Assembly (NCBI GenBank): GCA_036852015.1
Contig: JAANDG010000005.1
Span: 62,001 to 126,000 of the forward strand
DNA length: 64,000 bases
Source of the DNA: Pelodera strongyloides
Taxonomy: Eukaryota > Nematoda > Chromadorea > Rhabditida > Rhabditidae
Direction of reading: 5' to 3'
Below the pieces are notes generated by a model, which did not search any database, was not told the origin of the DNA, and saw only the letters and a list, made by a program, of their open reading frames with translations. Shown here piece by piece: positions 1-16,394 of this stretch. Position 1 is the stretch's first letter. Each line of letters opens with the position of its first letter. A program made the translations under genes and the position numbers.

Positions 1-15
1 ACACAATAAATCTAG

Positions 16-4968
<4,953 letters not shown>

Positions 4969-5292
4969 GCGGATGCGGAAATAATACGGTCAGTGGGAGT
5001 GGAACACGCGTCGGGCAGGTGGGATATAGGTTTTTTTTGTATGTCTTTGAAAACGAGTCAGGGTATCTGCAAATGTGGACTGATGAAGCCATAAGATGTT
5101 GGTTGGCGATTCCATTATACTAACAGGGACATAACCCCTTACCACTCTCGTTTGTTTGTATTAATTGCGTATTGTGAAGAGTGCGTAAGACAGAAACAGT
5201 GTTGTCAGAAATTCATGCGAATTATAAAGGTTCCTTGAAATTAAGAAAATATAGCAAGAACTATCTGAAGTCCACTTAAATATTTTCTTTTT

Positions 5293-5298
5293 AATAAA
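5293..5298 (+). terminator. Poly(A) signal of SRP54
   Basis: AATAAA lies 325 bases after the SRP54 stop and is the first canonical signal on this strand after it. Assignment to SRP54 is by position only. Confidence 0.5.
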
Positions 5299-5427
5299 GA
5301 TTTATTAACTGGTTAAAAGTGTATACAACAAGAACAATATGATGAAAGACATACATTGGTATAGGTTGAAAGGTTAAAGCTGGGACCACGACGGATTGTC
5401 TCAGCTCTCAGCTTTAACCTTTTAACA

Positions 5428-5596
5428 TTTAAAGCGAGATACCAGCCGGTTTCTGAGACGCATCGTGGACAGCTGCATTCTTGTGCATTTATGCTAAGTG
5501 GGGTCAATTTTTTATTCTAAATTATGTCCATTTGCGTATGATGCACAAACAGGTGTCCACTGAACGTTTCAAAAATCGGCATGTGTATCGCTTTAA
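5428..5596. mobile_element. Short inverted-repeat element, TTAAAGCGA family
   Basis: The ends read TTTAAAGCGAGATACCAGCC on the left and, inverted, a matching right end finishing CGCTTTAA. The core shares 'GACGCATCGTGGACAGCTG' and 'TTTTTTATTCTAAATTATG' with copies at 20652, 21890, 39540, 51783, 57943, 60530 and 63313. This is a MITE-like family with a TTAA or TTTAAA target. It holds no gene. Confidence 0.75.
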
Positions 5597-5633
5597 CATT
5601 TTAATCTTTAACAATATAATCATTTCATTTCAG

Positions 5634-5812
5634 CACCGTCAGTTCCGTATTCCTTGGCCGTCCGCATCCGTGACCGCCTCATTTATATGCTGCCTTTTAA
5701 AGTTTTCTCTGTTTCTTACTTTTCTCTATTTCCTGTCCCCGCTTACTTCGACGACTACTGCGACTACGGAGCCTTCGGCGTCCCTTGCCCCTGGCTCTGG
5801 TCCAAGACCTAG
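5634..5812 (+). CDS. Unassigned exon-like reading frame (C-terminal fragment?)
   Basis: A T-rich acceptor (TTTCATTTCAG) ends at 5633. The frame starting CCG TCA GTT stays open for 58 codons to a TAG stop at 5810-5812. Its end, DYCDYGAFGVPCPWLWSKT, uses C-ending codons like the confirmed exons here and is rich in aromatic residues. I do not recognise it. No upstream partner exon is visible between SRP54 and this point. It could be a remnant exon, a small gene, or chance. A longer overlapping frame (5481-5993) runs through the preceding transposon and looks less protein-like. Confidence 0.3.
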
Positions 5813-6379
5813 GTCTAAGGCAATCCATCTTAGTCATCCGATTTGTAGTATTGATTTTCGTTTATTGATTGTAGTATTTACACTTGTCCCCCCGCTGACG
5901 TCATCAGTGCAACGCATGCTTTCAAGCATGCGGAGAGTACGATATGCTTCGGCGGATTCTACACTCCGTACTAGTTTGATATTGGTTAAGTAGGGAATTA
6001 TGTTCCGGATATCCAGTATACTGTGATTGTATTATGAAAGTCATTCTAACTCAATTGAAAAATAAACTTTTTTTATGTATACTTTGTCTCGTATTGTCAG
6101 TTTGGCGGTTATTTGCTGTATTTGATATCTCTTTCGAATATTCGAATCGTTTTAGACAAACTGTATGTTCTGGAAACGAAGCGGTGTGCAGTTAGTGGCT
6201 TTGATTTTGTGTCCCAAGACCCCTACCGTAATTTTTGAACTATTCTTCCCGTACGGTATTTGCCTGCCCGGTTACTGTAATGTTGTCGTGTCGGACGTCG
6301 GTTCACTTGCTTACTCGTCATACTGTACATAATATCTGTACATGATATTTATTATGGTAATGTCTTTAGGAGGGCGGAA

Positions 6380-9032
6380 ATGGTCGCCACAAGGAAGACT
6401 CCCAAGGCAGAAATTGACGACATTGAGAATGCTGAGGTTTGTTTGCACTTTTTGCTGCTTGTGAGGCTGTTTTCTTTTTAGCTTTAACGGCGATATTAGT
6501 ATAAAGTTGTTACCTAGTTACCTTTTTGATTTGTGAACTATATTCCTTAGTGCTTGCTTGTTTTTAGGAGGATATCGTGAAAAGTGTTGCGAAGGGTCCG
6601 CCTCCATCACAACCATCGTACTCGCGCAAGTTTTTGGTGTGCTCGAGTAAGTTTTTGAATGACTGGCATTTTACAATACGTATAGTACATAAATACGTGG
6701 GGTGTAATAATTCAGTAACGCGGTTCACGGTAAAAACTAAGAGAAATTTCTTTGTGCTTCCAGAAGGGACCGTTGCTGGATCTAAGGTTTATTTGATACG
6801 ACATCCGAAGTTCCGGACTCCTGTTCTCTACCGGATCGGGAAGTCTTTTTGCGATGCGGTATGAATTATAATTATGAAGTTTAACGCGAATTGCTCATGG
6901 TTATGGTTCCAGTACTCAGGTACTCACTACTCTCAATCAGTCTCACTGAAACTATTTGTTTTCCTATCCATTCATTTATTGACCTACTTAGCTAATTCGT
7001 CTTGAGCCCATTCCGCGCATTTGCAGGTGGTTTCTTGTGGTGACGAATACCGATCTTGGTTCTATGGGAACTCTGTTATCAGTGATGGGGCGCTGCGTGT
7101 CTGCTCTCCCATTCATCCCTTCTTCATCGCGCTACCGTACTTTGTGGCCAAGAAGGTTTGCTTTGAAAACGAGCATACTGTTTGAACCATTACATTGTGT
7201 CCGTAACTTTGTACGTGTGTCATAGAGGGCAAGAGGGCTCTCCGATCATTCTACCTATTATTCGTTATAGTAAAGGTACGGGGTACTGTAATACGAGGAC
7301 TGTAATACGAGGACTGTATTAGATGAAAGTGTGAACTAATACTAAAATGATGAAAAGAACTGGGTGCTGCTCTACCATAAAGGTTTCTATATGTTGTGGT
7401 TATTCACTGTGTTTTAGGAGCGATTCGAGGTGCTGGACGAAATAATACAGGATCCTGAAGTTCCGGCAATTGCGAGATTGGCGGAAAATGAGGTGTTCTT
7501 GAGGTGCTTGAGAACTGTCGCGGACTTTAAAGGTAGGATACTTCCTTACTTCCTTTTTGAAATAGCGTATCTTTCAATATAGTACATGAGGGCATAAGTC
7601 TATCAAAAGTGAGTGTTGCCAGTGGATTTGGAGCAAATATAACCTGTAACTAAAGGTACTGCCATCAATGTTTTCAAATTTAAGACATTACCGTAGTGAA
7701 CAGTCCCTGGATCTATATTGAAGCGTAAGGGACTATTATAAGCTATAGTCAATAGTCTACGTCTACGTTTTGTGCGATTCGTCGAAATGAAACTGGCGTA
7801 TGGATGTGGATACCCTTTTAGAAATCGGCGACGAGATTGTATACCGATATAGTGAAGAGAAAACGCTTTTTTGGTTGGAAGGCAGGTTTGCCAAGTTGAG
7901 AGATGCCCTCAAGGAACATGCAAATTTGCACGCAGGAATTACGGACAATCGTGAGTTTTAGTTTTTGTCTAGTTTTTATTTTCTGTTTAATAGGAAAATA
8001 GGAAGGTATCATCTGACCCCATTATGTTGTGTTATTACGTTTTTGCATCAAAACAATAGGGCTTCTTAGATTCTCTTCGAAATTATCTGTTAGAAATGTT
8101 TCTATCTGAAAGCGAGTAGCGCCAGTATTTAAAAAAAATTACATTTTGCATTTTTTTATATATAGAAGAAGTGATGGATCGATACACGTTTGCCATTCTA
8201 TGTGAATACGTACCTGATGCGGTGGCACCACAACTTAAGGTATGTATCTTATATTTTAAAAAAGCGGTATTTGAGCCGGTTTTTGAAACCGCAGTGTTGT
8301 GGACGCTGTATTCCCATTTAGTGTATGCAAGTAACTGAGCGATGCGATACTGCGTAGTTTTTTATTCTAATTATATTAATTTGCATTCAACATATGGGAA
8401 TGCAGTGTCTCATACCCCTCAGTTTGTTTCTTTTGTTTAGCATTCTTTGTTGCGTGATTCGAATTAATTTGAGTGAACATTAATTAGGGATATAGTATAT
8501 AATTTCGAAGAATTTCTTATATATATATATATATATATATAAGAAATTCTTCGAAATATATATATATATATAGATATATATATATATATATATTCCAGGA
8601 ATTGTTGAAAATTGTGGACGCTCCCGTTGAAATGGAACGCATTGACCAGTCTTATAAACGGAAAGCTGCTGACGATGAAGGAGAATTCGCTATGGAAAAA
8701 CCGATTATTAAGGTGGGACAATTTGGGCTGAAATTGAAATGATATAACTTTACGTTGGACGGAACTGCAGGTGGTGTTTGCTATAGCGTGTAGATGTATG
8801 TTTTGTTTTAACTTTTAGCCCGTCACTGATGTCGGTCAAAGTCGTAGCAATTCCCTTACGTGTATGCGCTACGCGCTAGCACCTTTGTACGTGTTTTTTT
8901 TCTCAGTTCCGATGGTTCCGAGCTTTAATAATGTCGTTTTAGAAAACAAAAGAATCGGTGGCTCGAAAGCAACTGAAGGCAGCCAGTAAGGGAACGAAGA
9001 ATATTTCTTCTTTCTTTGCAAAGAAGTCGTGA
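6380..9032 (+). CDS. RNASEH2B: Ribonuclease H2 subunit B
   Basis: This is an accessory subunit of nuclear RNase H2, which cuts RNA in RNA-DNA hybrids and removes ribonucleotides from DNA. Nine exons: 6380-6436, 6568-6646, 6764-6858, 7027-7155, 7418-7532, 7822-7950, 8166-8239, 8599-8712, 8943-9032; 293 residues in one frame (human about 312). Family features are the N-terminal triple-barrel part (KVYLIRHPKFRTPVLYRI, ICSPIHPFFIALPYFV-like segment near residues 95-130) and a helical part containing RYTFAILCEYVPDAVAPQL. The basic tail ends KNISSFFAKKS, a PCNA-interacting (PIP) box as in human RNASEH2B. An acceptor-like TCTTTAG ends 10-11 bases before the ATG, fitting trans-splicing. The interior helix segment and the PIP box make me confident of the identity. 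Confidence 0.9.
8256..8425. mobile_element. Degenerate TTAAAGCG-family element in RNASEH2B intron
   Basis: The left end (TTTTAAAAAAGCGGTATTTG, then GAGCCGGTTTTTGAAACCGC) and the core TTTTTTATTCTAATTA resemble the TTAAAGCG family. No clear right inverted end was found, so this is a decayed or divergent copy. Confidence 0.4.
8502..8557. repeat. Perfect hairpin with (TA)n centre, RNASEH2B intron
   Basis: ATTTCGAAGAATTTCTTATA is followed by (TA)n and then its exact inverse, giving a perfect stem of more than 20 bp. More (TA)n follows and runs to within a few bases of the TATTCCAG acceptor at 8598. It is probably a cruciform-prone microsatellite. Confidence 0.85.
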
Positions 9033-9637
9033 GCTTGGTTTATTTCATTAGCCTCCATTATTAACTACTGTTTTGTGCATTCCCAGATAAGCTTTTGAAT
9101 ACCTTATCATTTGTAATGGATAACCCCAGGTTTATTGCAATTTTCGCACGTTTGCTTTGTAATTGGGTTACTGTACTTCCCTAATTATTGTATCGCCCTG
9201 TGCGATTTTTGTAATATACAATTGCACCATTATTGATTATCTCTCTAACTGTAGGTTTGTGGCGAACTTTTGCATTTGCTTGTAATTGTAAGTTGATCGT
9301 TTTGATATTTCTTGTTTTGTGGTTTATCTTTCTCACTTTTTATATCTTATCCGCTAACAGGTTTTTAACGGATCTCAGCATACTGCTCATTCTTGCATAC
9401 ACCGGTTTGTACCATTTATCACTTTTTAAACATTTTATTTCAACACCGTTGTCCGTTGTAATACTTTGAAGGCTGTGTTATTTTCAATTAAATAACATTT
9501 TACAAGTTATTTGTGATTCTTTGCTGGGGATGCGGACGGTTACTACCGGACACGCTTATCTCTAATTGTGTAGGATTGTCAATAATTTTGTTGGTATTCA
9601 AGTGAGAGAGTTTCTACGAAATTTACTTATTCAGATC

Positions 9638-12172
9638 ATGGGTTCCCGTCTGATGGCCTCACGGATAGCACACGCTGGACGGGGAATTGGCGAGGTATGG
9701 TTTTTTCATTGGTTACTAACTTTTTTGCAAGGGTACTGTAGTATCTCGAAACCGGATATGCTAGCTACTGTAGCAGGTAAATCACTTGCGGCGGTGTCGG
9801 CGGTGATGTCCACCAGCCACAGAAAGGACGTTCCAAAACAGTCTCACGGTTCGCCATCAAGCTTGATTCTGAAATGATTCCGACGCGTTTCTTGTATGTA
9901 CGAAGTTGAATATGTATGTGCTTTAGGCGACTGCGTTCGGCAAGCGCATGGACAGACTAAGCAACCGAATCTTTGGAGAGGTGGTACGGCCGACCGATGC
10001 GAGGAGTATGAAGGTGGGAAATGATTTACATCTTTTCTTTTTTTCGATCTGTTAGTTTTCTGGAGCAGTGTCTTATATATATATTCCATGAACCTTAACT
10101 TTACGATCTAAATGAAAAATTTTCCATCCATTGTAAAGACTGACGTTTCACTGAACGGTTTCGGAAAAACACTCGTAAGTAGCAACCAGCTCGCGTTTAA
10201 GCTGGATGTAGAATTAGATTGAGAGTTCATAATGATTTACTCATTGCTTTTTTTTAGGTAGTGCGAGTCATGTCGGCGGAGCCATACGAACAGCAAGAGC
10301 AACTGTCCCCTAAATACTACCCGAATCTGCCCATGTTCCACTATTTGACCAAGATGCTTAGGTGAGATTCTATACGATCTTGACTTTTTTTAAAGGTAAT
10401 ACGACTTAATATTAATTCTCTAATACAAGTCTCGAATGAAGCCTATGTACTAGAATGTATCCCGATGTTAATAACGGGATACATTCTAGTGCACAACTTC
10501 ATTCGAGCTTTGTATTACTCGTATTATGTCCATGTCGTATAATTTAAAAAAGGTCATCTCGCTTTTATTTAGCGCGGTTTTATGTATGTTTTATGATATT
10601 GCAGACTAAAGGGCGTTATTTATCCGCACGTAACTGTTAATTATATTATTATTATTATTATTATTATCGTAAAATAATGGTTAAGGTTCCACGGTCTGTT
10701 CTTTGACGATCACGTTGTATTCCGACAATTGCAGGATGAATTGAAAACGATTCGTGGCAAGGTACGCTTTATTTATTTTTTTCAAACTTAATTGTATCAT
10801 AACAGTTGTATTTGTTTTGATTGGAATTATGATAAAAAAAAAGCATAATGCTTATACAAGCATAAAAAAACCAAAAGAAACAATAGAGCGTGCGCCGATG
10901 TGCCTTCAACAATAATCGATCAAATGTAAAATATATTTTACAATACTTCATAAGAAAGCCGTATCAGTGGAGATCATAAGCCCCCTTTAGTATTATAGTA
11001 ATAGTGAAACATAGGCACTTTTCGGGGAGCAGAATTTAAGGAAATCGATAGCTTGACTGATTTTCTAGTGAAATTTGCATATTCAGCAATTCAGCTACAA
11101 ATTTGCTTATATTATTATGCTTAGAATTTCCCATATTCCAGTCATTTACTTCACTTAGGTTGTACGACCGCCGATCGGACAAGGAAAACGAGCACAATTG
11201 CGTGGAGGAAAGAAGTGATCTCATTATTAAAAGACTTTTTGTTTTCTTTTTTTGGCACACCGATCCAATCTCAGTGCTTTGGATTTTGTTGTTAGCTTTA
11301 GTCGTAATTAACTTACCATAATATAATGGTTTTTGTTTAGTTCATAGTATACCATGTATAATGATTTTATATGTCAGCAAAAGATAAATGGCTTCCTCAG
11401 GAGTTCCACCTAATTGTAAGATGACTGAGACCTTATCAACGTTTATGTTTTCTCGCTTTGTCGTTTGTTGTTCAAGATCCTGATCCAGGGTGTAATCCGT
11501 TGTGTTTTTTATTTGGTTATAGTTCTAGTTACGTTAGTTGTAAATAATAGGATATAATGATAAAAAGTTTCTCACATATTATTTTACTTAGAGTAGGTTA
11601 TAGGTTACTGCCTTATTTATTTAGATTGTGTCGTGTTTTTTTTTTTGTGGAAAATAAAGTATTTCCATAAATTCTGCCATGCTCTGACGAATTTGTTTGA
11701 TAACAAGTCTCCTTATCGGTCGTTCGCGTTTAGACTTGTTTTATTGTTGTTTGATCAGATTGTTGCTAATTGTTGTTTGGTTCTGGTTTATTTACCTTTT
11801 TTACTGGAATCTATTTTTCTTTTAATATTATATAACCTTGTGAAAATACGCCCGCATTTGACAACATTTACTGCTCAACTCATGTGTTCACCTGTGTAAA
11901 ACATTGATAATCTGTTCCATACCTATAGGTCAAAATACGGTAGTTTTTTGCGAACGTCAGAACGTGTCTTTGTTTCGTTCATTTTGTGAGACTAGTTTAT
12001 CTGTGATTTTGTGGTATCGTTTTTGATGTGATCCCTTGTTTTCAATTTTCAGATTAGGAAACAATTGAGTGTTATTCGTGTGGTAATGAAGAGAACAGCC
12101 GAGGGAAAGATGAAGAAAGGATCTAAACAGGTCCCTATTTCTGGTAAGGTATTGAACTTTTCTCAGCGGTAG
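9638..12172 (+). CDS. MRPS33: Mitochondrial ribosomal protein S33 (mS33)
   Basis: This is a component of the mitochondrial small ribosomal subunit. Exons 9638-9694, 9927-10013, 10258-10361 and 10686-10761 are in frame. The diagnostic stretch is FGKRMDRLSNRIFGEVVRPT, then ARSMKVV, YYPNLPMFHYLTKMLRFHGL and LKTIRGK, matching the mS33 core in order. The human protein is about 106 residues; these four exons give 108. A fifth exon, 12053-12172 (basic, ends SGKVLNFSQR then TAG), continues the frame after a 1.29 kb intron and gives 147 residues. That last exon could instead be a 5' exon of PNKP (an ATG sits at 12086), so the 3' end is uncertain. An acceptor-like TTATTCAG ends 3 bases before the ATG. 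Confidence 0.88.
10421..10517. repeat. 97-base hairpin in MRPS33 intron
   Basis: TAATACAAGTCTCGAATGAA on the left is mirrored on the right by TTCATTCGAGCTTTGTATTA. Inner arms CACTAGAATGTATCCCG-type pair around a short loop. It looks like a decayed small inverted-repeat element. Confidence 0.75.
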
Positions 12173-12249
12173 TACGGTAGAGACTTGGCAGTTACTGTAG
12201 TAAGATCAGTCTGACTGTTTATTCTAGGTTTGTTGTGTCTTGGGTGACG

Positions 12250-12440
12250 TGGGTGGTCCTTTCTTCGTTGGACGTTGTGGGTGGTCCTCTATTGGGCATC
12301 GTGGGTGGTCATTGATTGGGCATCGTGGGTGGTTCTTCGTCCTTGATTGGGCATCGTGGGTGTTCTTCTGCTGGGCATCGTGGGTGGTCCTTTGTTGGGC
12401 ATCGTGGGTGGTCCTTTATTGGGCATCGTGGGTGGTCTTT
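12250..12440 (+). repeat. Minisatellite just before the PNKP start codon
   Basis: A unit of roughly 21-30 bases built on TTGGGCATCGTGGGTGGTC is repeated about eight times and stops 3 bases before the PNKP ATG at 12444. The frame through it is open and in phase with PNKP, reading WASWVV-type repeats. No ATG lies in that frame upstream, so it is probably 5' leader or intergenic. An acceptor-like TATTCTAG ends at 12228. Confidence 0.85.
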
Positions 12441-12443
12441 ATT

Positions 12444-15400
12444 ATGGATCTATATACTAAGAAGCGAGTAGAGCAAGTGCGAAATTTGTATCCCTTTTTA
12501 GACATATTTGGCGGTGAAAACAATAAAATTGGTTCGTGGATTGTGATTGGCAATGATCTCATGGTGTTCACGCATAATGATGTAGTGCATAGACCGAAGG
12601 TGGCCTCATTTGATGTTGGTGGGTTACTTTTTCTTTTGTATCAGTAAGGCGTATTCATGATATTTATGATCTATACACAAAGCGAATATACCGTCAAAGT
12701 TTTGTGATCGAATTCACGTAGTGCAGTAGTTTTGAATTAGTGTGCCTGGGCTGACTGCAATGCTTCTGGTGGTCAGGAATAGGCACTCACTAAAACCTAA
12801 AACGTATGGGTAAATAGAGTTGGCAACTTTTGAAAGAATGATTGCCGTGTGAAATTTTTTCATTATCCCTCTTTCAGATGGCACTATAATCACAACAAAA
12901 TCGGGAAAAGTGTTCCCCAAAGATTGGACTGATTGGGTATTCCTGGACGATCGGGTGAGTAAACCGACCTGATATTTAAGCGGAGAAGCGAGAAGCTAGT
13001 GGGAGATGGGAGATAAGTAGAGAGAGTGAAGATACTGGGAGGGAGAATGACGAGAAAACGAGAGAGTGGAGACTTAGCGGGGGAGAGAAGAGACAATATG
13101 AGAGGGACGAGAGCGCGTTTAGTCTTATTTCTATTTTGTTTCAAGTCTCATGATGCTGACTTTCAGATTGTGCCAAAATTGAAAGAATTGCACGCGGATG
13201 ATGTGAAAATCGTCTTCTTTACGAATCAAAAAGGCGTGCAGGTTTGTGTGAACTTTTTGAAGATATAATTTCTTTTTTTGGGCTGCTATTACTAAATTGA
13301 GTTGGGAAATATTCACTACTAGCTATTCGCTCCAAAGCTCTTGGTTTTTTGTGCTGATAACTTATGAGTACACATTGTTATCGACCAAAGCATGACATAT
13401 TTTTTGAGACGAGCCAGATCCTGTACATAACTGAGCGCTTCCTAAGATTGCGCGCCCTTTTAGTTAGTTTTTGAAACATAGCTGTTGACAAGTTGACAAG
13501 TTGACATAGTATGCGTTATCTTCAGTGTGTTCCTTATTCGTTTACATTGAAAAGTAGAACTGTGTTGAACCACGTAGTTTTGCTAGTTAGACAGTTTGAT
13601 AACTTGTGCCCTTATTTGTAAACTTCTCTACACTGAGGTAACTTGAATATAACTGTGTTTTGTTCAGACTGGCCAGCTGAAAGCCGATGACCTGAAGCGT
13701 AAGGTGGAAGCCATAGTGAAGAAAATTGGTGTTCCGATACAGGTAACTCGTTTTACCTTGCACCTCAAATTGGTTTATTATTTATTGGCGAATTTGTTCC
13801 GGCGCCAATGTGTAGTCTTAGTAATTAAGTAATGTGTGTTTTCCCCTGCACGCCGAATACTTATGCCCGAGTAATTCCCCCCGAAGTACGGTATGCCTAC
13901 TGTAAGACGAATGTTTGTATAGTTTGTTTCTAGGTGTTTGCTGCGATGAGCGGTGGAATCTACCGTAAACCATCGTTGGGAATGTGGAACTATTTGTGCA
14001 ATGAGGCGAATGGTGATGTGGCAATTGATGTAAAGGAAAGCTTTTATGTTGGGGATGCGGCTGGAAGACATAAGACCAAGGTGAGAGAGCATCTACAGGA
14101 GAACAGTACGGGGTATGTAGTATTGATTTTACGAAACATAATAAATAAATGGTCCACTGCACGTTCCACAATCTACGTACAATTCTGATTTTGTAAATTC
14201 TTCAATTCGTTTAGACGCGTCCAAAGAAGGATCACTCATCCGCTGATCGTCTATTTGCTGCGAATATTGGAATTTCATTCCTCACACCTGAGCAGTTCTT
14301 CTTTGGCCAAAAGGTTGGTTGTTTGGTCTTGTTATTGTTATCTGTTTCACTTTCACTAGCCTTAGGTAAGCTGCATCGAAGGCTAAGATGCCTTGCCTAG
14401 AGCTACGGTAAGGCCTTCGGGGTTAGGTAGTGGTGCGTTCCAACGATCGTCTATCCTTATTGGTATGTGAACATGTATGAAAAATTGAATCCTGTTGTTT
14501 CTAGACCGAAGAACCATGGGGACCCGTATCTTTCTGTCCTGTGGACTACGTGTCTAAGAAGAAGACCCAATTTGAGCCAGAAGGTAAGGTTGAGAAATGG
14601 GTGAAACGACAAGTCAGTACGTACTACGGAAATGTCACAAAATCAATGCTCCGAAGAGCAACGTGACGTGTTGTATCTTTGTATCAATTAGTTTTGAGTT
14701 TTGATTCGATTCCTCTTTGTTTTTGTGTGTTTTTATGAGGACGGCGACTTTGGTGTTGCTTACAAATTAGTACGTAGCTGTGTTTCTTTTCAGACACCAA
14801 GTTTCCGTCCGATGAAAGGGAAGTAATCGTAATGGTGGGATTCCCTGGATCTGGAAAGAGCACATTCGCGAGGAAAATGGCCGAACTACACGGGTATGAC
14901 GGTACTTTTCAATCCTACAGTAGTCATGTTGTGTATTCAATGTCCTGGAGGTTGAAAAAACGCATTCACTTATCGGATAGAGCTAGTATGTTGATATTAG
15001 TGAGTTCATTCTCGATGTTTGAGTGTCGCATCTGAGGCTGGCCAGCTGGCCTACACAATATGTTTCGTGGGGTTATTGCAGGTATCACGTCGTCAATCGA
15101 GACACACTCGGAACATGGCAGAAGTGTATTCAGGAAGCGAAAACCGCTTTGAATGTGAGTTTTCTCCTTTTGTTAAATGTTCTTTGTTACTTGTGTCATG
15201 GTTTGATCTTTATTATGCGAGTGTGGTAGTTTGACAACATACACATACAGTATGTATGTGCTACTAACTACTGGGCTTCTTCACGTCTCATAGCAGCGCA
15301 TCTTGGCTCGAATCTTACCCCGAAGTCTTTTTCAACAAAATCAATAACTTTTTACAGTGTTTATTTTTCAGAATGGCAAAAGCGTCATCGTGGACAATAC

Positions 15401-16394
15401 GAATCCGGACAGTGAGTCGAGGTATATTCCTGGAAAATGTTTTGTATGATAATGGTAGTCTAGTTGAGCTTTGGGGGACACTCGAACATGATGTGCTTTA
15501 TCTTTGTATGTCAAGGTCCATTTTTTTCTGTCTAGCTGGAGTCGAGAGCATATCACATATATTATACGTTTTCCAATATGTGTAAGAAATATGTTCTCTG
15601 AAAGCTGAATGTGTATCGAGCACATAAATATAATTCCGTTTTTTTTAGAGAACGCTACACGGCATTGGCAACCGGAGCTGGCGTCCCATGTAGATGTTTT
15701 GTCATGACGGCTGACTACTCGCAAGCGGTATGAATGTCCATGTCGCTAAGTATTTTGCGAGAAAAGTTGCGGAATATCTACCGTGCTCTGCTCTTCAGTT
15801 ACATCTTCATTTCGCCGCCTACAGTAACTGCTTTACGCTTAGGCTCACAATGTACGGTACCGCTACCTGACGGGAAAGTCGAAGAACGAAGTTTCGACGA
15901 TGGTTTTACGAATGCATAATAGTAAATATCAGGTAGGCGCTAGCTTTGCATTTATTGGCCAAACGGCAAGTTTTGGAAATCAGGAACCTGCTAACAGAAT
16001 GCAGTGCGCGTGAAACAAGGGGAAGAAGTTTCCATAAAATGGTCTGGGAGCGGAGAAGGTCTATTCTGTTTGATTAGTATGCAGTTGACGCTCAAAGAAG
16101 GCTGTGCTTCTTTGAGCGTCAAGCAATACTAAAAGCCTCGAAACGCAGCGACCAACTACATTCTCGTGTATTATATGCAAATGATAGTAGATTTGCGTGT
16201 CTTCTGCACAGGAAGAGGAAGGGCACAGATGCATGGTAATGCGGTTCAACAGTATTGCAAAACCACGTGACCTACAGCTTTAACTTTCGTTTTTTTTGTA
16301 GAAACCAGTGTTGGACGAGGGTTTTTCGGAGATTGTCCACGTGAATCAGGTGCCCGAATTTGGTGGAGAAGAAGACGAACGACTGTGGTCCTAG
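12444..16394 (+). CDS. PNKP: Bifunctional polynucleotide phosphatase/kinase
   Basis: PNKP cleans DNA strand-break ends for ligation: its HAD phosphatase removes 3'-phosphates and its P-loop kinase adds 5'-phosphates. Thirteen exons: 12444-12618, 12878-12954, 13167-13241, 13668-13742, 13934-14080, 14215-14313, 14505-14583, 14794-14893, 15082-15154, 15372-15421, 15649-15727, 15843-15932, 16302-16394. They give 403 residues in one frame with a TAG stop. Phosphatase: DxDGT motif as [17 protein letters not shown] with the intron inside the second Asp codon, [24 protein letters not shown]. Kinase: Walker [48 protein letters not shown]. The human protein is 521 residues with an N-terminal FHA domain, which is absent here. 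The start was chosen as the first ATG in frame. Confidence 0.95.
16085..16122. repeat. Perfect 16-bp hairpin in last PNKP intron
   Basis: TTGACGCTCAAAGAAG and its exact inverse flank a 6-base loop. No other copy was noticed. Confidence 0.9.

Noticed and set aside
5481..5993. 170-codon open frame after SRP54
   Set aside because: It starts inside a MITE and its sequence is low in conserved-looking residues. A different frame in the same place (5634-5812) looks more like protein.
12240..12443. N-terminal extension of PNKP through the minisatellite
   Set aside because: No ATG lies in that frame before 12444. Kept as a finding, not as coding sequence.
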